The notes under the pieces were generated by a model that saw only the letters and a program-made list of their open reading frames with translations, ran no database searches and was not told the DNA's origin. Source: Arenicola marina (taxonomy: Eukaryota > Annelida > Polychaeta > Arenicolidae). Taken from it: a DNA stretch of 64,000 bases. The stretch lies in NCBI GenBank assembly GCA_964019135.1, contig OZ025255.1:868001-932000 (forward strand), written 5' to 3'. Position numbers and translations under genes: made by a program. Numbering within the stretch: the stretch's first letter is position 1; every line of letters begins with the position of its first letter. Below, piece by piece: positions 55,401 to 64,000 of this stretch.

Positions 55401-58400
55401 ACGCCAAAGGTCAGCCAATCCTCCACCCCTACACACTGCTCTACCTGCTGGTCGCCACGCCAAAGGTCAGCCAATCCTCCACCCCTACACACAGCTCTAC
55501 CTGCTGGTCGCCACGCTAAAGGTCAGCCAATCCTCCACCCCTACACACTGCTCTACCTGCTGGTCGCCACGCCTAAGGTCAGCCAATCCTCCACCCCTAC
55601 ACACTGCTCTACCTGCTGGTCGCCACGCCAAAGGTCAGCCAATCCTCCGCCCCTACACACTGCTCTACCTGCTGGTCGCCACGCCAAAGGTCAGCCAATC
55701 CTCACCTACACACTGCTCTACCTGCTGGTCGCCACGCCAAAGGTCAGCCAATCCTCACCTACACACTGCTCTACCTGCTGGTCGCCACGCCAAAGGTCAG
55801 CCAATCCTCCACCCCTACACACTGCTCTACCTGCTGGTCGCCACGCCAAAGGTCAGCCAATCCTCCACCCCTACACACTGCTCTACCTGCTGGTCGCCAC
55901 GCCAAAGGTCATCCAATCCTCACCTACACACTGCTCTACCTGCTGGTCGCCACGACAAAGGTCAGCCAATCCTCACCTACATACTTCTCTACCTGCTGGT
56001 CGCCACGCCAAAGGTCAGCCAATCCTCCACCCCTACACACTGCTCTACCTGCTGGTCGCCACGCCAAAGGTCAGCCAGTCCTCCACCCCTACACACTGCG
56101 CTACCTGCTGGTCGCCACGCCAAAGGTCAGCCAGTCCTCACCTACACACTGCTCTACCTGCTGGTCGCCGCGCCAAAGGTCAGCCAGTCCTCCACCCCTA
56201 CACACTGCTCTACCTGCTGGTCGCCACGCCAAAGGTCAGCCAATCCTCCACTCCTACACACTGCTCTACCTGCTGGTCGCCACGCTAAAGGTCAGCCAAT
56301 CCTCCACCCCTACACACTGCTCTACCTGCTGGTCGCCACGCCAAAGGTCAGCCAATCCTCCACCCCTACACACTGCTCTACCTGCTGGTCGCCACGCCAA
56401 AGGTCAGCCAGTCCTCACCTACACACTGCTCTACCTGCTGGTCGCCACGCCAAAGGTCAGCCAATCCTCACCTACACACTGCTCTGCCTGCTGGTCGCCA
56501 CGCCAAAGGTCAGCCAATCCTCCACCCCTACACACTGCTCTACCTGCTGGTCGCCACGCCAAAGGTCAGCCAATCCTCACCTACACACTGCTCTACCTGC
56601 TGGTCGCCACGCCAAAGGTCAGCCAATCCTCACCTACACACTGCTCTACCTGCTGGTCGCCACGCCAAAGGTCAGCCAATCCTCACCTACACACTGCTCT
56701 ACCTGCTGGTCGCCACGCCAAAGGTCAGCCAATCCTCACCTACACACTGCTCTACCTGCTGGTCGCCACGCCAAAGGTCAGCCAATCCTCACCTACACAC
56801 TGCTCTACCTCCTGGTCGCCACGCCAAAGGTCAACCAATCCTCACCTACACACTGCTCTACCTGCTGGTCGCCACGCCAAAGGTCAGCCAATCCTCCACC
56901 CCTACACACTGCTCTACCTACTGGTCGCCACGCCAAAGGTCAGCCAATCCTCCACCCCTACACACTGCTCTACCTGCTGGTCGCCACGCCAAAGGTCAGC
57001 CAATCCTCCACCCCTACACACTGCTCTACCTGCTGGTCGCCACGCTAAAGGTCAGCCAATCCTCCACCCCTACACACTGCTCTACCTGCTGGTCGCCACG
57101 CCAAAGGTCAGCCAATCCTCCACCCCTACACACTGCTCTACCTGCTGGTCGCCACGCCAAAGGTCAGCCAATCCTCCACCCCTACACACTGCTCTACCTG
57201 CTGGTCGCCACGCCAAAGGTCAGCCAATCCTCCATCCCTACACATTGCTCTACCTGCTGGTCGCCACGCCAAAGGTCAGCCAATCCTCCACCCCTACACA
57301 CTGCTCTACGTGCTGGTCGCCACGCCAAAGGTCAGCCAATCCTCCACCCCTACACACTGCTCTACCTGCTGGTCGCCACGCCAAAGGTCAGCCAATCATC
57401 CATCCCTACACACTGCTCTACCTGCTGGTCGCCACGCTAAAAGTCAGCCAATCCTCCACCCCTACACACTGCTCTACCTGCTGGTCGCCACGCCAAAGGT
57501 CAGCCAATCCTCCACCCCTACACACTGCTCTACCTGCTGGTCGCCACGCTAAAGGTCAGCCAATCCTCCACCCCTACACACTGCTCTACCTGCTGGTCGC
57601 CACGCCAAAGGTCAGCCAATCCTCCACCCCTACACACTGCTCTACCTGCTGGTCGCCACGCTAAAGGTCAGCCAATCCTCCACCCCTACACACTGCTCTA
57701 CCTGCTGGTCGCCACGCCAAATGTCAGCCAATCCTCCACCCCTACACACTGCTCTACCTGCTGGTCGCCACGCCAAAGGTCAGCCAATCCTCCACCCCTA
57801 CACACTGCTCTACCTGCTGGTCGCCACGCCAAAGGTCAGCCAATCCTCCACCCCTACACACTGCTCTACCTGCTGGTCGCCACGCCAAAGGTCAGCCAAT
57901 CCTCCACCCCTACACACTGCTCTACCTGCTGGTCGCCACGCTAAAGGTCAGCCAATCCTCCACCCCTACACACTGCTCTTCCTGCTGGTCGCCACGCTAA
58001 AGTTCAGCCAATCCTCCACCCCTACACACTGCTCTACCTGCTGGTCGCCAGGCTAAAGGTCAGCCAATCCTCCACCCCTACACACTGCTCTACCTGCTGG
58101 TCGCCACGCCAAAGGTCAGCCAATCCTCCACCCCTACACACTGCTCTACCTGCTGGTCGCCACGTCAAAGGTCAGCCAATCCTCCACCCCTACACACTGC
58201 TCTACCTGCTGGTCGCCACGCCAAAGGTCAGCCAATCCTCCACCCCTACACACTGCTCTACCTGCTGGTCGCCACGCCAAAGGTCAGCCAATCCTCCACC
58301 CCTACACTCTGCTCTACCTGCTGGTCGCCACGCCAAAGGTCAGCCAATCCTCCACCCCTACACACTGCTCTACCTGCTGGTCGCCAGGCTAAAGGTCAGC

Positions 58401-58640
58401 CAATTCTCCACCCCTAAACACTGCTCTACCTGCTGGTCGCCACGCTAAAGGTCAGCCAATCCTCCACCCGTACACACTGCTCTACCTGCTGGTCGCCACG
58501 CTAAAGGTCCGCCAATCCTCCACCCCTACACACTGCTCTACCTGCTGGTCGCCACGCTAAAGGTCAGCCAATCCTCCACCCCTACACACTGCTCTACCTG
58601 CTGGTCGCCACGCTAAAGGTCAGCCAATCATCCACCCCTA

Positions 58641-60260
58641 GTGCCACACACCATCCTGGCCAGTAACAGACCCGGTGGCTGTTACCCCGTGCCACATACT
58701 GGCCAGTAACAGACCCGGTGGCTGTTACCCCGTGCCACATACCGGCCAGTAACAGACCCGGTGGCTGTTACCCCGTGCCACATACTGGCCAGTAACAGAC
58801 CGGGTGGCTGTTACCCCGTGCCACATACCGGCCAGTAACAGACCCGGTGGCTGTTAACCCGTGCCACATACCGGCCAGTAACAGACCCGGTGGCTGTTAA
58901 CCCGTGCCACATACCGGCCAGTAACAGACCCGGTGGCTGTTAACCCGTGCCACATACCGGCCAGTAACAGACCCGGTGGCTGTTAACCCGTGCCACATAC
59001 CGGCCAGTAACAGACCCGGTGGCTGTTACCCCGTGCCACATACCGGCCAGTAACAGACCCGGTGGCTGTTAACCCGTGCCACATACCAGCCAGTAACAGA
59101 CCCGGTGGCTGTTACCCCGTGCCACATACCGGCCAGTAACAGACCCGGTAGCTGTTACCCCGTGCCACATACTGGCCAGTAACAGACCCGGTAGTTGTTA
59201 CCCCGTGCTACATACTGGCCAGTAACAGACCCGGTGGCTGTTACCCCGTGCCACATACTGGCCAGTAACAGACCGGGTGGCTTTTACCCCGTGCCACATA
59301 CCGGCCAGTAACAGACCCGGTGGCTGTTAACCCGTGCCACATACCGGCCAGTAACAGACCCGGTGGCTGTTAACCCGTGCCACATACTGGCCAGTAACAG
59401 AACCGGTGGCTGTTACCCCGTGCCACATACCGGCCAGTAACAGACCCGGTGGCTGTTACCCCGTGCCACATACTGGCCAGTAACAGACCCGGTAGTTGTT
59501 ACCCCGTGCTACATACTGGCCAGTAACAGACCCGGTGGCTGTTACCCCGTGCCACATACTGGCCAGTAACAGACCGGGTGGCTTTTACCCCGTGCCACAT
59601 ACCGGCCAGTAACAGACCCGGTGGCTGTTAACCCGTGCCACATACCGGCCAGTAACAGACCCGGTGGCTGTTAACCCGTGCCACATACTGGCCAGTAACA
59701 GAACCGGTGGCTGTTACCCCGTGCCACATACCGGCCAGTAACAGACCCGGTGGCTGTTACCCCGTGCCACATACTGGCCAGTAACAGAACGGGTGGCTGT
59801 TACCCCGTGCCACATACCGGCCAGTAACAGACCCGGTGGCTGTTACCCCGTGCCACATACTGGCCAGTAACAGACCCGGTGGCTGTTACCCCGTGCCACA
59901 TACTGGCCAGTAACAGAACCCGTGGCTGTTACCCCGTGCCACATACCGGCCAGTAACAGACCCGGTGGCTGTTACCCCGTGCCACATACTGGCCAGTAAC
60001 AGACCCGGTGGCTGTTACCCCGTGCCACATACCGGCCAGTAACAGACCCGGTGGCTGTTACCCCGTGCCACATACCGGCCAGTAACAGACCCGGTGGCTG
60101 TTACCCCGTGCCACATACTGGCCAGTAACAGACCCGGTGGCTGTTACCCCGTGCCACATACCGGCCAGTAACAGACCCGGTGGCTGTTACCCCGTGCCAC
60201 ATACCGGCCAGTAACAGACCCGGTGGCTGTTACCCCGGGCCACATACTGGCCAGTAACAG
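58641..60260 (+). repeat. 43-bp array with a hairpin in each unit (about 37 units)
   Basis: Units of 43 bases of the form GTGCCACATACCGGCCAGT, then AACAGACCCGGTGGCTGTTA, then CCCC. Each contains GTAACAG and its reverse complement CTGTTAC nine bases apart, able to pair, with a CC/GG extension around CGGT. It abuts the exon B array with no spacer. Unrelated to any exon in the window. Confidence 0.95.
59165..59785 (+). repeat. 301-bp (7-unit) duplication in the 43-bp array
   Basis: The rare GTAGTTGTT variant at 59191 and 59492, and AACCGG at 59401 and 59702, recur exactly 301 bases (7 x 43) apart, together with GTGCTACAT and GGCTTTTACC variants. Confidence 0.85.
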
Positions 60261-60273
60261 TTCCACATACCGT

Positions 60274-60655
60274 ATTGTGATATCATTGTGGGATCATTGT
60301 GATATCATGGTGATATCATTGTGATATCATGGTGATATCATTGTGATATCATGGTGATATCATTGTGATATCATGGTGATATCATCGTGATATCATGGTG
60401 ATATCATTGTGATATCATGGTGATATCATTGTAATGTCATTGTGACATCATGGTGATATCATTGTGATGTCATTGTGATATCATTGTAATGTCATTGTGA
60501 CATCATGGTGATATCATCGTGATATCATGGTGATATCATTGTGATATCATTGTGATATCATGGTGCTATCTTTGTAATATCATTGTGACATCATGGTGAT
60601 ATCTTTGTAATATCATTGTAATGTCATTGTGATGTCACAGCAATGTCCTAGCAAT
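60274..60655 (+). repeat. 11-bp array (GTGATATCATT/G), about 34 units
   Basis: Tandem 11-base units alternating GTGATATCATT and GTGATATCATG, decaying to TGTAATGTCA and TGTGACATCA forms toward 60650. Each regular unit has the 8-base palindrome TGATATCA. It lies just upstream of the exon C acceptor. Confidence 0.95.
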
Positions 60656-60719
60656 GGGGTCGAGACCAGTGGTGTCGGGAGGTCGATCCTAATAGTAATA
60701 GTAACCGCTTTCTCTACAG
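60656..60719 (+). other. Unique intron end and 3' splice site of exon C
   Basis: About 64 bases of non-repeated sequence, the only such stretch in intron B. It contains CCTAATAG (branch-like A 28 bases before the junction) and the tract CCGCTTTCTCTACAG ending at 60719. Confidence 0.9.
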
Positions 60720-60875
60720 GGGAAGCCCATCGCGATGTTACTGGCGGCTGCGGCCGTCATCGGCGGCGCCTACGCCCACCTGGACGGCCTGCCAGCCGAG
60801 GACTACAGGCCGTCCCTGGGCAGGCTGGCGGCCTTCGCCACCACAGTGTACGCCTGTCTGCCAGCCCTGGAACTG
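60720..60875 (+). CDS. SLC50A1: SWEET transporter exon C (TM4 linker helix, start of TM5)
   Basis: A 156-base exon of exactly 52 codons, phase 0 at both ends. It reads GKPIAMLLAAAAVIGGAY, then AHLDGLPAEDYRP, then LGRLAAFATTVYACLPALEL. The Ala-rich hydrophobic stretch is the TM4 linker between the two triple-helix bundles, followed by a polar loop. The last 20 residues are the first part of TM5 with its conserved proline (the human segment reads LGLFCSVFTISMYLSPLADL as I recall). Strong acceptor TTTCTCTACAG with a CTAAT branch-like site 28 bases upstream; donor CTG|GTAGGT at 60876. Read-through ends at TAG 60924-60926. Coding sequence is GC-rich and clean. The final 37 bases are repeated through the next intron to the end of the window. 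TM6, TM7 and the C-tail must follow beyond 64000. Confidence 0.93.
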
Positions 60876-61730
60876 GTAGGTACCACACCACCGTGTACGC
60901 CTGTCTGCCAGCCCTGGAACTGGTAGATACCACACCACCGTGTACGCCTGTCTGCCAGCCCTGGAACTGGTAGGTACCACACCACGGTGTACCCCTGTCT
61001 GACAGCCCTGGAACTGGTAGGTACCACACCCCCGTGTACGCCTGTCTGCCAGCCCTGGAACTGGTAGGTACCACACCACCGTGTACGCCTGTCTGCCAGC
61101 CCTGGAACTGGTAGGTACCACACCACGGTGTACGCCTGTCTGCCAGCCCTGGAACTGGTAGGTACCACACCACCGTGTACGCCTGTCTGCCAGCCCTGGA
61201 ACTGGTAGATACCACACCACCGTGTACGCCTGTCTGCCAGCCCTGGAACTGGTAGGTACCACACCACGGTGTACCCCTGTCTGACAGCCCTGGAACTGGT
61301 AGGTACCACACCCCCGTGTACGCCTGTCTGCCAGCCCTGGAACTGGTAGGTACCACACCACCGTGTACGCCTGTCTGCCAGCCCTGGAACTGGTAGGTAC
61401 CACACCACGGTGTACGCCTGTCTGCCAGCCCTGGAACTGGTAGGTACCACACCACCGTGTACGCCTGTCTGCCAGCCCTGGAACTGGTAGATACCACACC
61501 ACCGTGTACGCCTGTCTGCCAGCCCTGGAACTGGTAGGTACCACACCACGGTGTACCCCTGTCTGACAGCCCTGGAACTGGTAGGTACCACACCCCCGTG
61601 TACGCCTGTCTGCCAGCCCTGGAACTGGTAGGTACCACACCACCGTGTACGCCTGTCTGCCAGCCCTGGAACTGGTAGGTACCACACCACAGTGTACGCC
61701 TGTCTGCCAGCCCTGGAACTGGTAGGTACC
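60850..61730 (+). repeat. 282-bp (6-unit) block, three tandem copies in the 47-bp array
   Basis: The variant GTACCCCTGTCTGACAG recurs at offset 282 (ACCCCTGTCT at 60991, 61273 and 61555), each time followed by a CACACCCCCGTG unit. A separate 5-unit (235-bp) periodicity appears at about 62209/62444 and 63149/63384. Confidence 0.85.
60876..60881 (+). other. 5' splice site of exon C (GTAGGT)
   Basis: CTG|GTAGGT at the end of the TM5 coding stretch; SWEET homology continues up to it. It recurs every 47 bases downstream. Confidence 0.85.
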
Positions 61731-64000
61731 ACACCACGGTGTACGCCTGTCTGCCAGCCCTGGAACTGGTAGGTAACACACCACCGTGTACGCCTGTCTG
61801 CCAGCCCTGGAACTGGTAGGTACCACACCACGGTGTACGCCTGTCTGCCAGCCCTGGAACTGGTAGGTACAACACCACAGTGTACGCCTGTCTGCCAGCC
61901 CTGGAACTGGTAGGTACCACACCACCGTGTACGCCTGTCTGCCAGCCCTGGAACTGGTAGGTACCACACCACAGTGTACGTCTGTCTGCCAGCCCTGGAA
62001 CTGGTAGGTACCACACCACCGTGTACGCCTGTCTGCCAGCCCTGGAACTGGTAGGTACCACACCACCGTGTACGCCTGTCTGCCAGCCCTGGAACTGGTA
62101 GGTACCACACCACAGTGTACGTCTGTCTGCCAGCCCTGGAACTGGTAGGTACCACACCACCGTGTACGCCTTTCTACCAGCTCTGGAACTGGTAGGTACC
62201 ACACCACAGTGTACGCCTGTCTGCCAGCCCTGGAACTGGTAGGTACCACACCACAGTGTACGCCTGTCTGCCAGCTCTGGAAATGGTATGTACCACACCA
62301 CAGTGTACGCCTGTCTGCCAGCCTTGGAACTGGTAGGTACCTCACCACAGTGTACGCCTGTCTGCCAACTCTGGAACTGGTAAGTACCACACCACGGTGT
62401 ACGCCTGTCTGCCAGCTCTGGAACTGGTAGGTACCACACCACAGTGTACGCCTGTCTGCCAGCCCTGGAACTGGTAGGTACCACACCACAGTGTACGCCT
62501 GTCTGCCAGCTCTGGAACTGGTATGTACCACACCACAGTGTACGCCTGTCTGCCAGCCCTGGAACTGGTAGGTACCTCACCACAGTGTACGCCTGTCTGC
62601 CAGCTCTGGAACTGGTAAGTACCACACCACGGTGTACGCCTGTCTGCCAGCCCTGGAACTGGTAGGTACCACACCACACTGTACGCCTGTCTGCCAGCTC
62701 TGGAACTGGTAGGTACCACACCACAGTGTACGCCTGTCTGCCAGCTCTGGAACTGGTAGGTACCACACCACGGTGTACGCCTGTCTGCAAGCTCTGGAAC
62801 TGGTAGGTACCACACCAAGGTGTACGCCTGTCTGCCAGCCCTGGAACTGGTAGGTACCACACCACGGTGTACGCCTGTCTGCCAGCCCTGGAACTGGTAG
62901 GTACCACACCACCGTGTACGCCTGTCTGCCAGCTCTGGAACTGGTAAGTACCACACCACAGTGTACGCCTGTCTGCCAGCCCTGCAACTGGTAGGTACCA
63001 CACCACCGTGTACGCCTGTCTGCCAGCCCTGGAACTGGTAGGTACCACACCACAGTGTACGTCTGTCTGCCAGCCCTGGAACTGGTAGGTACCACACCAC
63101 GGTGTACGCCTGTCTGCCAGCTCTGGAACTGGTAGGTACCACACCACAGTGTACGCCTGTCTGCCAGCCCTGGAACTGGTAGGTACCACACCACAGTGTA
63201 CGCCTATCTGCCAGCTCTGGAACTGGTATGTACCACACCACAGTGTACGCCTGTCTGCCAGCCTTGGAACTGGTAGGTACCTCACCACAGTTTACGCCTG
63301 TCTGCCAGCTCTGGAACTGGTAAGTACCACACCACGGTGTACGCCTGTCTGCCAGCTCTGGAACTGGTAGGTACCACACCACAGTGTACGCCTGTCTGCC
63401 AGCCCTGGAACTGGTAGGTACCACACCACAGTGTACGCCTGTCTGCCAGCTCTGGAACTGGTATGTAACACACCACAGTGTACGCCTGTCTGCCAGCTCT
63501 GGAACTGGTAGGTACCTCACCACGGTGTACGCCTGTCTGCCATCTCTGGAACTGGTAAGTACCACACCACAGTGTACGCCTGTCTGCCCGCCCTGGAACT
63601 GGTAGGTACCACACCACGGTGTACGCCTGTCTGCAGCCCTGGAACTGGTAGGTACCACACCACGGTGTACGCCTGTCTGCCAGCCCTGGAACTGGTAGGT
63701 ACCACACCACAGTGTACGCCTGTCTGCCAGTCCTGGAACTGGTAGGTACCACACCACCGTGTACGCCTGTCTGCCAGCCCTGGAACTGGTAGATACCACA
63801 CCACAGTGTACGCCTGTCTGCCAGCCCTGGAACTGGTAGGTACCACACCACGGTGTACGCCTGTCTGCCAGCAATGGAACTGGTAGGTACCACACCACCG
63901 TGTACGCCTGTCTGCCAGCCCTGGAACTGGTAGGTACCACACCACGGTGTACGCCTGTCTGCCAGCCCTGGAACTGGTAGGTACCACACCACAGTGTACG

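Larger units (their letters stand above)
7239..58640 (+). repeat. 56/53-bp array seeded on exon B and its splice donor (about 930 units)
   Basis: A 51.4-kb run of one unit in two main lengths. The exonic part is the last 36-37 bases of exon B (TACACACTGCTC to GCCAAAG), followed by GTCAGCCAATCCTCCACCCC (56 bases) or GTCAGCCAATCCTCACC (53 bases). Both lengths equal 2 mod 3, so the exon frame rotates through all three frames, and few units contain stops. Point variants (CCAGTCC, CTGTTC, GCTAAAG, CCAGATGTC, GCCGGGCC) act as markers and reveal nested block duplications, entered separately. The array starts inside exon B with no gap and ends abutting a different array at 58641. The unit count is estimated as span divided by about 55. 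Confidence 0.97.
1942..60875 (+). other. SLC50A1: SWEET-family sugar transporter gene, internal part (three exons)
   Basis: Gene-level entry joining exons 1942-2019, 7151-7274 and 60720-60875. Exon A ends two bases into a codon and exon B starts with the one base needed, restoring Gly. Exon B ends and exon C starts on codon boundaries. The joined product is about 119 residues and follows the SWEET fold from the end of TM1, through TM2 and TM3, to the linker helix TM4 and the start of TM5. SWEETs are membrane uniporters that move mono- and disaccharides down their gradient. The spacing from the RSxxNV loop to the GxG before TM3 equals that of human SLC50A1 as I remember it. Family assignment rests on motif and spacing match. 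Whether it is the single SLC50A1 orthologue or a lineage-specific paralogue cannot be told. The N-terminus and the second triple-helix bundle lie outside the window. Confidence 0.88.
60839..64000 (+). repeat. 47-bp array seeded on exon C and its splice donor (at least 67 units)
   Basis: The GTGTACG marker lies at 60846 in the exon and at 63994 at the window end: 67 intervals of 47 bases less one base, matching a single C deletion at about 63633. Each unit carries the last 37 bases of exon C (CACCACAGTG to CCCTGGAACTG), the donor GTAGGT and four more intronic bases (ACCA). Some units have CCACCGTG or CCACGGTG in place of CCACAGTG. The array continues beyond the window. Confidence 0.96.

Noticed and set aside
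7239-58640. CRISPR-like array
   Set aside because: There are no unique spacers; the whole unit repeats, and the context is an animal intron.
60629-60973. 114-codon open frame across exon C
   Set aside because: Wrong frame; it crosses the acceptor and the donor. The 52-codon phase-0 exon is the supported reading.
60738-63992. Minus-strand open frames of up to 843 codons
   Set aside because: They are the antisense of the 47-bp array and exon C, with several frames open at once and no family match.
1-64000. Centromeric or other satellite block
   Set aside because: Each array has its own unit, starts at an exon end and lies between in-phase exons of one gene.
1-64000. Transposons, LTR elements or tRNA/rRNA genes
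   Set aside because: No terminal repeats, transposase or reverse-transcriptase frames or RNA-gene motifs were recognised; the little unique sequence is intron tails.

Overview
The window is a piece of animal nuclear DNA holding the middle of one plus-strand gene whose introns are built almost wholly of tandem repeats. Three internal exons can be read: 1942-2019, 7151-7274 and 60720-60875. Their phases agree (2, then 0), and joined they give about 119 residues of a SWEET sugar transporter (SLC50, MtN3/saliva family), from the end of TM1 to the start of TM5. The first exon or exons and the second half of the protein lie outside the window. No other gene, RNA gene or mobile element is seen.

Layout: 1-1622 is a 37-bp array in the upstream intron, followed by its non-repeated tail and exon A. 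Intron A (2020-7150, 5.1 kb) is a 70-bp array of 72 units plus a short unique tail. Exon B is followed by intron B (7275-60719, 53.4 kb), which holds about 930 copies of a 56/53-bp unit (to 58640), then a 43-bp array (58641-60260), an 11-bp array (60274-60655) and about 60 bp of ordinary acceptor sequence. Exon C is followed by a 47-bp array that runs off the window at 64000.

The key observation is that the arrays after exons A, B and C are each seeded on that exon's own 3' end. Every unit contains the last 37-40 bases of the exon, the 5' splice site and the first 10-30 bases of the intron. The three units are unrelated in sequence, so the same event happened independently at three consecutive exon/intron junctions. 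Hundreds of look-alike splice donors therefore lie in tandem downstream of each real one. Long open frames across intron B (up to about 5,300 codons) come from this repeat, not from a giant protein gene. Nested segmental tandem duplications (663, 872, 1,075, 2,034, about 2,643 and about 16,100 bp) show that the arrays grew by repeated block duplication.

Organism: an invertebrate or basal chordate is likely. I recall 'mirage' minisatellites at exon/intron junctions from amphioxus (Branchiostoma) introns, and this arrangement fits that description. Amphioxus is therefore my best guess, by inference only.
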